From Pararhizobium sp. A13 (GTDB lineage: Bacteria; Pseudomonadota; Alphaproteobacteria; Rhizobiales; Rhizobiaceae), in the NCBI RefSeq assembly GCF_040126305.1, contig NZ_CP149510.1:3731001-3795000 (forward strand): a stretch of 64,000 bases of DNA. The letters are read 5' to 3'. Below the pieces are notes generated by a model that saw only the letters and a list, made by a program, of their open reading frames with translations, was not told where the DNA came from and searched no databases. Both the position numbers and the translations under genes were made by a program. The first letter of the stretch is position 1, and the number at the start of each line of letters is the position of its first letter. Positions 28,593-37,480 of this stretch are shown here, one piece after another.

Positions 28593-29296
28593 GCGGCGCG
28601 GCGTTCTTTCTCGATCGCCTCATAAGCAGCGTTTAGTGCCGCCATGCGATCATTGGCGATCGCGTGCAATTCTTCCGGGACACCGCGGGCGACCAGCATA
28701 TCGGGATGATTTTCCGATACGAGTACGCGGTAGCGCTTGCGGATCATCGAGAAGTCGTCCTTTGGCGAGACACCGAGCACTTCGTAGGGATTGGCATCGG
28801 ACGCGTGAACATGGCGGGCCATGATCTCCTGAAACCGCTCCTCCTCCATGTGGAAGATTTCCGCCACACGAGTGAGGAACCCGATCTCCTTTTCGTGCAG
28901 GGCGCCATCTGACTTGGCGATATGAAAGAGCCCGTCGATGATATCTTCCAGCACCGGGCAGTTCTGCTCGCAAGAAGCGCAGAGCGACGCCATCTTCTCG
29001 GCATAGGCCTCGTAACCGGCGACGTCCTGACGGGCGAGATTGTAGAGCCGCGCGACGTTCTGGGCCTGATCGTCCGGAAACTTGAAGATATCGCGGAAAG
29101 CGGACACCTCGGCCTCGGTGACGATGCCGTCGGCTTTTGCCATCTTGGCGGACAGCGCGATCATGGCGACGGAGAAAGCCACCTTGCGGCGGGTCTCCGG
29201 GTCGCCTTCAAACAGCGTCCTGATCGCCTCGACCACGCCGGCAAGCGCATTGCCCGTCGCGGTGACGATGCTGAGGATGCGATCCCAGAATGACAT
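28589..29296 (-). CDS. TerB and J-domain protein (DjlA-like)
   Basis: This is a 235-residue protein. Residues about 30-150 form a TerB-like helical domain (AMIALSAKMAKADGIVTEAEVSAFRDIF and HIAKSDGALHEKEIGFLTRVAEIF). The C-terminal 65 residues form a J domain (NPYEVLGVSPKDDFSMIRKRYRVLVSENHPD) with an intact HPD motif, so it can stimulate a DnaK. This layout matches DjlA, but here there is no clear N-terminal membrane anchor, only a moderately hydrophobic first 25 residues. The start at MSFWDRILSIV was chosen because the upstream extension is not family-like. It is co-transcribed with the amidase that follows. Confidence 0.9.
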   Translation of the reverse strand: MSFWDRILSIVTATGNALAGVVEAIRTLFEGDPETRRKVAFSVAMIALSAKMAKADGIVTEAEVSAFRDIFKFPDDQAQNVARLYNLARQDVAGYEAYAEKMASLCASCEQNCPVLEDIIDGLFHIAKSDGALHEKEIGFLTRVAEIFHMEEERFQEIMARHVHASDANPYEVLGVSPKDDFSMIRKRYRVLVSENHPDMLVARGVPEELHAIANDRMAALNAAYEAIEKERRAA

Positions 29297-29609
29297 AGGC
29301 ACGTTCTTTCCCTTGATTGCTGATCCACATTGCTTTCGGGAGGCGGCGGCACGGGCAAGGCGTCCATGCGCAGGTGCAAAGAGGCAGACACAGCGATGCG
29401 GCCGCAATAGGCGGGCAGCTCACGGGACAGCATGACCAGATGTTGACGCGGATTGCAAGGCATACAACCCGCCGAATCGACCCAAATGACGAATTTGTGA
29501 TGGCACCTCACTATTTTCCATTCATTGGGGTGATCCGTCGATCATGCAAATCAATTTGACTTTGATCCTGCCGGGATGCGAGCGAAAGTTGAACATTCCC
29601 GGAGTTCCC

Positions 29610-30485
29610 ATGCGCATTTCCACCCACCCGCAGGCCATGGGCATGGCCCTTGGCCTGATCGGCGTCACGATTTTTGGCGCAACTTTGCCGATGACGCACA
29701 TTGCTCTCGGCGGCTTCTCTCCCTTCTTCATCACCTTCGGCCGCGCCGTCATCGCCTCGATCGCTGCCGGGCTGACGCTGCTTTTGCTCGGCAAACGCTG
29801 GCCGAAGGGACAGGGCGCAATCTTGCTCGGCGCGGGCATCTGCGTGGTCTACGGGTTTCCGATCTTTTCCTCGACCGCGATGCAGACGATCCCGGCAAGC
29901 CATGGCGGCGTGGTTCTCGGCCTTCTGCCGCTCCTGACCTCAATCTTTGCAGCGCTTGTCGACGGCGAGCGGCCGGGGGTGGCCTTCTGGGCCTATGGTC
30001 TCGCCGGTGCCGCCCTTGTCGTCTTCTTCTCCGTTCGCGAAAGTGGCTTTCATCTGCAACTCGGCGACGTCTGGCTTTTTCTGGCGGCGGTCACCGCATC
30101 GCTCGGCTATGTGCTGTCGGCCAAGGTGTCACGCATCATCCCGGGCTGGGAAGTGATTTCCTGGGCGCTGGTGATCACCTCGCCGCTGTCGCTCGTGGCC
30201 ACGCTTGTGGTGATGGCAAACGGCATTCATGCACCGACCAATGCCGAACTGGGTGCCCTGTCCTATCTCGGCCTGATGTCGATGTTCGGCGGCTTCGTCT
30301 TCTGGAATGCCGGCCTGGCGCTCGGCGGCATCGCTCGCGTCGCACAGGTGCAACTCCTGCAGACTTTCGTAACGCTTGCCGTATCGGCGGTGCTTCTGGG
30401 CGAAGTCATCAGCCCCACGACAATCGGCTTTGCGGCCGCAGTCGCGCTCATCGTCTGGCTCGGCCGCAAGGCACGCGTCGCATAG
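29610..30485 (+). CDS. EamA/DMT-family transporter
   Basis: This is a 291-residue inner membrane protein with about ten hydrophobic segments in two EamA repeats, the drug/metabolite transporter fold. Typical elements are GLIGVTIFGATLPMTHIALGG in the first repeat and LLQTFVTLAVSAVLLGEVISPTTIGFAAAVALIV at the end. The substrate cannot be predicted. I start at the ATG of MRISTHPQ, with GGAG seven bases upstream, rather than the ATG 22 codons earlier. The next gene downstream, pfp, has its own ribosome site 97 bases away. Confidence 0.88.
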   Translation: MRISTHPQAMGMALGLIGVTIFGATLPMTHIALGGFSPFFITFGRAVIASIAAGLTLLLLGKRWPKGQGAILLGAGICVVYGFPIFSSTAMQTIPASHGGVVLGLLPLLTSIFAALVDGERPGVAFWAYGLAGAALVVFFSVRESGFHLQLGDVWLFLAAVTASLGYVLSAKVSRIIPGWEVISWALVITSPLSLVATLVVMANGIHAPTNAELGALSYLGLMSMFGGFVFWNAGLALGGIARVAQVQLLQTFVTLAVSAVLLGEVISPTTIGFAAAVALIVWLGRKARVA

Positions 30486-30581
30486 GCAATCCGCTCGAAT
30501 TGGCAGCATGTCATTTAACTTCTATGGGAATTGCGCTAGAGAGACCTCCGACGATCTTGCCGAAATCCCGAGGAGAAATTC

Positions 30582-31796
30582 ATGCCCAAACAGAAAGTTG
30601 CAATGCTGACCGCAGGCGGCCTCGCCCCCTGCCTGTCCTCCGCCGTTGGTGGCCTGATCGAACGCTACACCGACATCGCGCCGGATATCGAGCTCGTTGC
30701 CTATCGCTCCGGCTATCAGGGTCTTCTTCTTGCCGATCGGATCGAAATCACCCGCGACATGCGCGAGAAAGCCCATATCCTGCACCGCCATGGCGGCTCG
30801 CCGATCGGCAACAGCCGCGTGAAGCTCACCAACGCCGCAGACTGTGTCAAGCGCGGCCTGGTCAAGGACGGCCAGAACCCCTTGCGGGTCGCTGCCGAGC
30901 AGCTCGCTTCGGACGGAATCTCTATTCTGCACACGATCGGCGGTGACGACACCAATACTACGGCAGCCGATCTCGCTGCCTATCTCGGCGCCAATGGCTA
31001 CGACCTGACCGTCGTCGGCCTGCCGAAGACGGTCGACAACGACGTGGTGCCGATTCGCCAGTCGCTCGGCGCCTGGACAGCCGCCGAATACGGCGCCAAA
31101 TTCTTCGACCATGTCAGCAACGAACAGAGTGCTGCGCCACGCACGCTCGTGGTCCACGAAGTCATGGGGCGCCATTGCGGCTGGCTGACGGCCGCGACCG
31201 CCCGTGCCTATATCCAGATGACCGACGACAAGGAATTCGTCGACGGCTTCATGATGGACGCCAAGATGAAGAACATCGACGGACTCTACCTCCCCGAAAC
31301 CGCCTTCAACCTCGAAGCCGAGGCCGAGCGCCTGCGCGCCACGATGGACAAGGCGGGCTTCGTCACCCTGTTCGTCAGCGAAGGCGCGTGCCTCGACGCC
31401 GTCGTCGCCGAACGGGAAGCGGCTGGCGAAGCTGTCAAGCGCGACGCCTTCGGCCACGTGAAGATCGACACGATCAATGTCGGCGGCTGGTTCTCCAAGC
31501 AGTTCGCGGCACTTCTCGGCGCCGAACGCTCGATGGTGCAGAAATCCGGCTACTACGCCCGCTCGGCGCCTGCCAACGTGGACGATCTGCGCCTTATCCA
31601 GGGCATGGTCGATCTCGCTGTCGAAAGCGCGCTGAACAAGGTCTCCGGCGTCACCGGCCACGACGAGGATCAGGGCGGCAAGCTGCGGACGATCGAATTC
31701 CCGCGCATTCGCGGCGGCAAGCATTTCGATACGTCGGTGAAGTGGTTCGGAGAGGTCATGGACGTCATCGGCCAGAAGTGGTCGCCGGCATCCTGA
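30582..31796 (+). CDS. pfp: Pyrophosphate--fructose-6-phosphate 1-phosphotransferase
   Basis: This is a cytoplasmic 6-phosphofructokinase of 404 residues. The GGDD motif (120-123), in place of the GGDG of ATP-dependent enzymes, and PKTVDND (148-154, Lys in place of the usual GTIDND Gly) indicate PPi as phosphoryl donor, which makes the step reversible. The substrate-binding EVMGRHCGW (193-201) is intact. The ribosome site GAGGAG lies seven bases before the ATG. A long hairpin with a T-run begins 26 bases past the stop. Confidence 0.95.
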   Translation: MPKQKVAMLTAGGLAPCLSSAVGGLIERYTDIAPDIELVAYRSGYQGLLLADRIEITRDMREKAHILHRHGGSPIGNSRVKLTNAADCVKRGLVKDGQNPLRVAAEQLASDGISILHTIGGDDTNTTAADLAAYLGANGYDLTVVGLPKTVDNDVVPIRQSLGAWTAAEYGAKFFDHVSNEQSAAPRTLVVHEVMGRHCGWLTAATARAYIQMTDDKEFVDGFMMDAKMKNIDGLYLPETAFNLEAEAERLRATMDKAGFVTLFVSEGACLDAVVAEREAAGEAVKRDAFGHVKIDTINVGGWFSKQFAALLGAERSMVQKSGYYARSAPANVDDLRLIQGMVDLAVESALNKVSGVTGHDEDQGGKLRTIEFPRIRGGKHFDTSVKWFGEVMDVIGQKWSPAS

Positions 31797-31821
31797 TTCC
31801 CTGCTGACAAGGCCTATTGAC

Positions 31822-31878
31822 GGCTCCGTTTGCGCATGGCTTCCTCGATGGAACGCCACGTCCAAACGGAGCCTTTTT
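31822..31878 (+). terminator. Long hairpin with T-run after pfp, overlapping the lysE-family ribosome site
   Basis: GGCTCCGTTTG (31822-31832) pairs perfectly with CAAACGGAGCC (31863-31873) and is followed by five T. The 30-base loop holds an inner stem, TGGCTTCC against GGAA-C-GCCA. It looks like the pfp terminator, but the 3' arm contains GGAG, the only ribosome site for the ATG at 31880. Folding would therefore both end transcription and hide the start of the next gene. Confidence 0.8.
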
Positions 31879-31879
31879 C

Positions 31880-32515
31880 ATGTCGATCGAACATTGGCTG
31901 GCCTTCGTCGCCGCCTCGTCCATCCTGCTCGCGATTCCCGGCCCGACCATTCTATTGGTGATCTCCTACGCGCTCGGGCACGGACGCAAGGTTGCAGGCG
32001 CCACGGTTGCCGGCGTCGCGCTTGGCGATTTCACGGCGATGACCGCCTCCATGCTCGGCCTCGGCGCACTGCTGGCAACGTCGGCGGCGATTTTTACCGT
32101 TCTGAAATGGGTGGGCGCCGCCTATATCGTCTGGCTTGGCATCAAGCTCTGGCGCACCCCGATCGCGACCGAAACCACCGACGGGACTATGGCGGTTCCG
32201 GCTGAGAAACCGTTGCGGATTTTCCTGCACACCTATGTCGTCACGGCGCTGAACCCGAAAAGCATCGTCTTCTTCGTCGCCTTCCTGCCGCAGTTCCTTG
32301 ATCTCAGCCGCCCACTGTTCAACCAGATGCTGATCTTTGAAACGACATTTCTGGTGCTCGCCACCATCAACGCAGCAGCCTACGCGCTGCTGGCTTCGGC
32401 CGCCCGCAAAACGATTCGAAAGCCGAAGGTTCAGGCCATCGTCAACCGCACCGGCGGCTCCCTGTTGATCGGCGCAGGCCTTCTGACAGCGGGCCTGCGG
32501 CGTGCAGGCGCCTGA
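31880..32515 (+). CDS. LysE-family exporter (RhtB-like)
   Basis: This is a 211-residue inner membrane protein with six predicted helices of the LysE/RhtB amino-acid exporter family. The N-terminal ILLAIPGPTILLVISYALGHG carries the family's PGP motif, followed by GVALGDFTAMTASMLGLGALL and LKWVGAAYIVWLGIKLWR. The substrate is probably an amino acid or derivative, but is not identifiable. The ATG at 31880 lies seven bases after the 3' arm of a strong hairpin that contains its Shine-Dalgarno sequence, which suggests regulated or low expression. Confidence 0.9.
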   Translation: MSIEHWLAFVAASSILLAIPGPTILLVISYALGHGRKVAGATVAGVALGDFTAMTASMLGLGALLATSAAIFTVLKWVGAAYIVWLGIKLWRTPIATETTDGTMAVPAEKPLRIFLHTYVVTALNPKSIVFFVAFLPQFLDLSRPLFNQMLIFETTFLVLATINAAAYALLASAARKTIRKPKVQAIVNRTGGSLLIGAGLLTAGLRRAGA

Positions 32516-32631
32516 AAAGGCGTCCCGTGCTTGCGGTTCCCTGCCCCATGAGTTAATGAAGTTTTGCACATGGCGGCTTTTGGCTGCTGATTTGCGAGGG
32601 CTGCGGGGCCTGACAGCACGAAAGCGACAGC

Positions 32632-33630
32632 ATGGCTAATTTCCGTTTTTCCGTTTCAAAACCGGCTGTTACGGCCTGTGCTCTGGTCTCGGTGGCGCTT
32701 GCGAGCGGTTGTTCGAGCGTCGAGCGAACGCCGATGGAACAGTTGATGGCGGTGCAGACGGTGACGCCGCTGCCGAAGCCCGGAACGGAAATGACGGCTT
32801 ACGCTCTGCCGACCCCGGATGGTGCAGCGACCGCGACAGCCGCAGCGCTTGCGGCCGAAACCGCGATGATGAAGCCCGGCGAGAATCCGTCGGCAACGCC
32901 GGTCGGTGCCAACAACGAAGGCATCCCGGCTGCCACTCAGCAGGCCGTAGCCGTTCCGACGGCAAATCCGCTCGTCACCCCTCAGGCATCGGCGACGGCG
33001 CAGGCCGCAACACCGTCCGCTCTGCCGCAAACGGCGAATGCTATGGTCCCGCCGACCGCCGGCGAGACCGCCACTGCCCTGTCTCCGCAGATTCCCGAAG
33101 GCATGATGATGGCCGCGATGGAATCGGATTTCGACACCGGCGAACCGGTTGGCCTTGAGACCTTGGTCGCCAAGCGCATGATCGTGCCAGTGCAGAAGCC
33201 TTCGATGGCGGCGGCCGCACTTGGCGGTGCCAAGGAGATGCTGGCGTCGCTGACTGGGGCGGAAAAGCCGACCAGTTCGCGTCCTGAGCTCGATCGCCTG
33301 ATCGCCTATTACGCCAAGCTCAACAATATTCCGGAAGAGCTGGTGCATCGCGTCGTGAAGCGCGAAAGCACCTACAATCCGCGCGCCTATCACGCCGGCA
33401 ACTACGGCCTGATGCAGATCCGCTACCACACGGCCAAAGGCCTTGGTTATGAAGGTCCGGCCGAAGGCCTCTTCGACGCAGAGACCAATCTAAAATATGC
33501 GACGAAGTATCTGGCCGGCGCCTGGATGGTGGCCGATAACCAGAACGACGGTGCCGTCAGGCTCTATGCCAGCGGCTATTATTACCACGCCAAGCGCAAG
33601 GGCCTGCTTGAAACGCTGGGCATGAAATAA
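32632..33630 (+). CDS. Lytic transglycosylase lipoprotein with SLT domain
   Basis: This 332-residue protein has a signal ending in the lipobox ASGC (SVALASGCSSVE), so it is likely a lipoprotein. A long low-complexity middle (about 50-200) rich in Ala, Thr and Pro follows, then a C-terminal SLT domain: ELVHRVVKRESTYNPRAYHAGNYGLMQIRYHTAKGLGY with the catalytic Glu in KRES and the GLMQI motif, then LFDAETNLKYATKYLAGAW. The spacer could carry the domain through the periplasm to the cell wall. It is a single gene with no obvious partner. Confidence 0.9.
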   Translation: MANFRFSVSKPAVTACALVSVALASGCSSVERTPMEQLMAVQTVTPLPKPGTEMTAYALPTPDGAATATAAALAAETAMMKPGENPSATPVGANNEGIPAATQQAVAVPTANPLVTPQASATAQAATPSALPQTANAMVPPTAGETATALSPQIPEGMMMAAMESDFDTGEPVGLETLVAKRMIVPVQKPSMAAAALGGAKEMLASLTGAEKPTSSRPELDRLIAYYAKLNNIPEELVHRVVKRESTYNPRAYHAGNYGLMQIRYHTAKGLGYEGPAEGLFDAETNLKYATKYLAGAWMVADNQNDGAVRLYASGYYYHAKRKGLLETLGMK

Positions 33631-33673
33631 AGCCTCTCAGTCAGCCAATATCACCGGATTTCTTCAGAGGCGG

Positions 33674-35023
33674 TCAATTGACCGCCTCAACTATTTTCGC
33701 CTCCAGCATGCGCACGTCATAGCCCGAGCTCGACGGCGTGAGCCCCAGGCGAACGACGGCAAGCCCAAGGGAGGGGACCAGCATCGCGGTCTGCCCGTCA
33801 TGGCCCTGCAGCCAATAGGCATCCTTAGGCAACGGCGGCCCGACATCCTTTCCGAACTTCGTCCAGACATGCCCCGCCCCATAGCGTCCGTTTGATGCCT
33901 TGGTGGGCGTGTGCATGAAGGTCACAAAGTCCGGCGGCAGGATCTGCTCGGTGTTCCAGCGGCCGTTCTGCAGCAGGAAGAGGCCGAACCGGGCCCAGTC
34001 CCGCGCCGTCGCATACATGTAGGAAGAGCCGACGAAAGTGCCGTGCGCATCCGGCTCCAGCACCGCGCTCGTCATGCCGAGCGGCCGGAACAGGGCCGCG
34101 CGCGGAAATGTAAGAGCCTCGCGGATGCTGCCGAAGGTATTCATCCAGAGCCGAGAAAGAATCGTCGACGTGCCGCTGGAATAGCTGAAGCGTTCGCCCG
34201 GCTGCGCCTCGAGCGGTTTTGAGGCCGAGAAATTCGCCATGTCGCCCTCGAGGAACAGCATCCGGGTGACGTCGGTCACATCGCCATAATCCTCGTTGAA
34301 CTGAAGACCGCTCTGCATGGCGAGAAGATCGGCGAGCTTTATCCGGCTGCGCGGGTCGTTTCGCCATTGCGGCAGAAGCTCGGCTCGATCGAGCGCCATC
34401 TGCCCGTCCCTGATTCGCAAGCCGATCAGCGCCGCCGTTACCGACTTGGTCATCGACCAGCCGAGCAGCGGCGTCCCACTGTTGAAACCCTCGCCATAGC
34501 TTTCCGCAACAATCCTGCCATCCTTGACGACAACGATGGCGCGCATGCCAGGCCCGGTAAGCTGCGGATCTGTCAGTAGCGTCTGCACCGCAGGATTGAC
34601 GTTCGTGCCGCTGCCGTCGGGCCAGGGTTTACCCTCATCCGATTGCGGCGGCCTGCGGCGAAGCTGCCGGTTGCCGGGAAACGCCGCGAACTCGCCCTCG
34701 GTGACATTGGTGCATCCGAGACCTTCGCGGTAGATCGCATGGCCCGGAGCAGCAAAGCCGAACATGCGGGCGGTGACCGCCTTGCGGGTTTCATCGACCG
34801 ATATGCGCACAAGACGCAGGAGGGGATGCCCGGGCGCCTGAACGTCCGCGGCAAGTACCGCATCGGCGTCCCTGCCGGCAACGAAGACATTGGAGCAGAC
34901 GATCTTGGCGGCATAGCCATCGCCGACGCGCAGCAGTTCGGGCGGCATCACAACGAGCCAGCCGGCAATCGCCGCTACGGCAACCGACACCGAGCCCGCG
35001 AGCCATAACAATCTTCTGCGCAT
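33674..35023 (-). CDS. Serine hydrolase of the beta-lactamase/PBP4-like family
   Basis: This 449-residue protein has an N-terminal membrane anchor or signal (LLWLAGSVSVAVAAIAGWLVVMP). After a 130-residue region with three Cys comes a class C-type beta-lactamase fold: SMTK with the nucleophile Ser and Lys (about 190-193), the Tyr of FSYSSGTSTIL (about 281), and a C-terminal WLQGHDGQTAMLVPSLGLAVVRLG in place of the KTG box. Such proteins are often esterases or peptidases rather than true beta-lactamases, and resistance cannot be claimed. I start at MRRRLLW (AGGGG eight bases upstream); an ATG two codons earlier is possible. Confidence 0.87.
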   Translation of the reverse strand: MRRRLLWLAGSVSVAVAAIAGWLVVMPPELLRVGDGYAAKIVCSNVFVAGRDADAVLAADVQAPGHPLLRLVRISVDETRKAVTARMFGFAAPGHAIYREGLGCTNVTEGEFAAFPGNRQLRRRPPQSDEGKPWPDGSGTNVNPAVQTLLTDPQLTGPGMRAIVVVKDGRIVAESYGEGFNSGTPLLGWSMTKSVTAALIGLRIRDGQMALDRAELLPQWRNDPRSRIKLADLLAMQSGLQFNEDYGDVTDVTRMLFLEGDMANFSASKPLEAQPGERFSYSSGTSTILSRLWMNTFGSIREALTFPRAALFRPLGMTSAVLEPDAHGTFVGSSYMYATARDWARFGLFLLQNGRWNTEQILPPDFVTFMHTPTKASNGRYGAGHVWTKFGKDVGPPLPKDAYWLQGHDGQTAMLVPSLGLAVVRLGLTPSSSGYDVRMLEAKIVEAVN

Positions 35024-35351
35024 ACGCATCGCCCCTGCTTCGCCACCGCCACAAAAACAGGATTCCATGTTTTTAGGAAGGGTTTATGGCGATCACTTTG
35101 GTGCGAGAAATGTTTCTAACCTATTGATCGCGCCGCAACCTTGGCCGGTTCGCACCGCATCCACTGCTGAAACCGCCCGGGAATCAGAAAGAACCTTTCA
35201 CGAGATGTTCGTGGCCCGAGCGAGATGGCCTCATCGAACATGCGCAAACTCAAACGATTTTTGTGAATGGGAGTTTGCATAAGCCGTCCGTCATCAAAGT
35301 GTAGCGGACTCGTCTTAGAAGCCTTCCAACTTCAACAGATGGCAGGCTGAC

Positions 35352-36602
35352 ATGACCGATCTCGCCCCCGATGCAGGCTACGGCAAAAAGAACCGCAAGC
35401 TTAAAACCGCTCTGATCCAGCACAAGGCGCTGACTCTCGACGGTTTGTCGGAACGGCTTTTCGGATTGCTTTTCACCGGTCTCGTCTATCCGCAGATCTG
35501 GGAGGACCCGGCTGTCGACATGGAGGCCATGCAAATCCGGCCGGAACACCATATCGTCACCATCGGCTCCGGCGGCTGCAACATGCTCGCCTACCTCTCC
35601 GCGGCACCCGAGCGCATCGACGTGGTCGATCTCAATCCACATCACATCGCGCTCAATCGGCTGAAGCTCGCCGCCTTCCGGCACCTGCCCGGTCATGCCG
35701 ACATCGTCCGCTTCCTTGCCCGGCATGATATCGCCAGCAATGTGCAGGCCTTCGATATGTTCATCGCACCCAAGCTCGACAATGCGACGCGGAAATACTG
35801 GAACGGCCGCGGCCTGACGGGTCAGCGCCGCATCCGGGTTTTCGGCAAGAACATCTATCGCACCGGCCTGCTCGGCCGCTTCATCGGTCTCGGTCATCTC
35901 CTGGCTCGGTTGCACGGCGTCGATCCGAGCGAGCTGGCCGATGCCCGCTCGATGCGCGAACAGCGTCAGTTCTTCGACGAACGGCTGGCGCCCCTGTTCG
36001 ACCGCCCGGTCATTCGCTGGATCACCAGCCGCAAGAGCTCCCTGTTCGGGCTTGGCATTCCGCCGCAACAGTTCGACGAGCTTGCGAGCCTCAGCGACGA
36101 AAAGTCGCTTGCCGGCGTGCTGCGCCAGCGCCTGGAAAAACTCTCCTGCCATTTCCCGCTGAAAGAAAACTATTTCGCCTGGCAGGCTTTCGCGCGCCGC
36201 TATCCGATGCCGCATGAAGGCGAGCTGCCGGTCTACCTGCAGGCCAGCCGTCACGAGACGATCCGCAACAATGCCGAGCGCGTCCACGTGCACCACGCCA
36301 GCTTCACCGAACTTCTGGCGAAGAAGCCGGCCGGATCCGTCGATCGCTACGTTCTGCTCGATGCGCAGGATTGGATGAGCGACCGCCAGCTCAACGATCT
36401 GTGGACCGAAATTACCCGGACATCGGCAGAAGCCGCCGTCGTGATCTTCCGCACTGCGGCAGAAGCCAGCATCCTGGAAGGTCGCGTGTCGCAGGCCCTG
36501 CTCGGTCAGTGGCACTACGATGCAGACAAGTCGCAGGCCCTGAACCTCAAGGACCGCTCCGCCATCTATGGCGGCTTCCATATCTACAGGAAAACGGCAT
36601 GA
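35352..36602 (+). CDS. btaA: AdoMet:diacylglycerol 3-amino-3-carboxypropyltransferase BtaA
   Basis: BtaA makes diacylglycerylhomoserine, the first step toward the phosphorus-free betaine lipid DGTS. The 416-residue protein is of the DUF3419 family: GLLFTGLVYPQIWEDPAVDMEAM at the N-terminus, the AdoMet-binding IVTIGSGGCNMLAYLSAAP and VDLNPHHIALNRLKLAAF, and later KKPAGSVDRYVLLDAQDWM. It is followed directly by btaB with overlapping ATGA, the known two-gene rhizobial arrangement. In S. meliloti this pair is induced by phosphate limitation; a half Pho-box-like CCGTCAT is seen 58 bases upstream. Confidence 0.95.
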   Translation: MTDLAPDAGYGKKNRKLKTALIQHKALTLDGLSERLFGLLFTGLVYPQIWEDPAVDMEAMQIRPEHHIVTIGSGGCNMLAYLSAAPERIDVVDLNPHHIALNRLKLAAFRHLPGHADIVRFLARHDIASNVQAFDMFIAPKLDNATRKYWNGRGLTGQRRIRVFGKNIYRTGLLGRFIGLGHLLARLHGVDPSELADARSMREQRQFFDERLAPLFDRPVIRWITSRKSSLFGLGIPPQQFDELASLSDEKSLAGVLRQRLEKLSCHFPLKENYFAWQAFARRYPMPHEGELPVYLQASRHETIRNNAERVHVHHASFTELLAKKPAGSVDRYVLLDAQDWMSDRQLNDLWTEITRTSAEAAVVIFRTAAEASILEGRVSQALLGQWHYDADKSQALNLKDRSAIYGGFHIYRKTA

Positions 36603-37279
36603 CGGCGATCGATACCGGCGCCAGCCATGCCGAGCGCATGGACCGGATGTACCGCACGCAGCGGCATTTCTACGACCTGACCCGCAAATATTATCTCCTC
36701 GGCCGCGACACGCTGATCCGGGAACTTGATGCTCCAACTGGCGGCAGCGTGCTTGAAGTTGGTTGCGGCACGGGCCGCAATCTGGCGCTGATCGGACGGC
36801 GTTTTCCGCAGGCGCGTCTGTTCGGGCTCGACATCTCGGCTGAAATGCTCGTTTCGGCCGAGGCGAAACTGGGTAGGCCCGGGCGCACAAGGACGGTTTT
36901 GCGTGTCGCCGACGCGACTGATTTCCAGCCTTCGGAATTCGGCGAAACCGGCTTCGACCGCATCGTCATTTCCTATGCGCTTTCGATGATTCCGGACTGG
37001 GAAAAGGCGATCGACGCGGCGATCGCGGCACTCAATCCCGGCGGCTCGCTTCATATCGCCGATTTCGGCCAGCAGGAACGCCTGCCGCACCTGTTCCAGC
37101 GCGGGCTCCAGGCCTGGTTGAAACGCTTTCACGTGACGCCGCGCAAGACGATGGTGACCGTCCTCAAGTCCAAGGCCAAACAGTTCGGCGACACCGTCGA
37201 GCACCGCCCGATCGGCCGCGGCTATGCCTGGCTTTTCATTTACACACGCTCGTCGAATAAGCCGGCGCAAGCCGCATAA
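36599..37279 (+). CDS. btaB: DGTS N-methyltransferase BtaB
   Basis: BtaB methylates diacylglycerylhomoserine three times with AdoMet to give diacylglyceryl-N,N,N-trimethylhomoserine at the membrane. The 226-residue class I methyltransferase has motif I VLEVGCGTGRNLALIG, LFGLDISAEMLVSAE (motif II), DATDFQ and DRIVISYALSMIPDW. The N-terminal HAERMDRMYRTQRHFYDLTRKYYLLGRD is typical of BtaB. The start ATG overlaps the btaA stop; the frame is open farther upstream inside btaA, but that is not the coding start. Confidence 0.95.
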   Translation: MTAIDTGASHAERMDRMYRTQRHFYDLTRKYYLLGRDTLIRELDAPTGGSVLEVGCGTGRNLALIGRRFPQARLFGLDISAEMLVSAEAKLGRPGRTRTVLRVADATDFQPSEFGETGFDRIVISYALSMIPDWEKAIDAAIAALNPGGSLHIADFGQQERLPHLFQRGLQAWLKRFHVTPRKTMVTVLKSKAKQFGDTVEHRPIGRGYAWLFIYTRSSNKPAQAA

Positions 37280-37480
37280 CGAACCTTCACTGAAGTCGGA
37301 TCGACCGCGGACCCGTGTTTACTTCGGGTCTGGGGTGCAAGCTTTGACAATTGCTGCTTGAAACTAACTCAATTTTTACGTTGATATGGTGAAAATGAGG
37401 TTCACGCCTCCCGGGGGATTCACATCAGCGGATATCATCGTGTGAGGCAGCATCGTCGATCGTTTCAGAACGGGAACCTC

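Noticed and set aside
35250..36890. A 546-codon minus-strand frame opposite btaA
   Set aside because: btaA and btaB are certain on the plus strand; the frame shows no family features.
37310..37330. Hairpin GACCCG-N9-CGGGTC after btaB
   Set aside because: Only six base pairs and no T-run follows; too weak to call a terminator.
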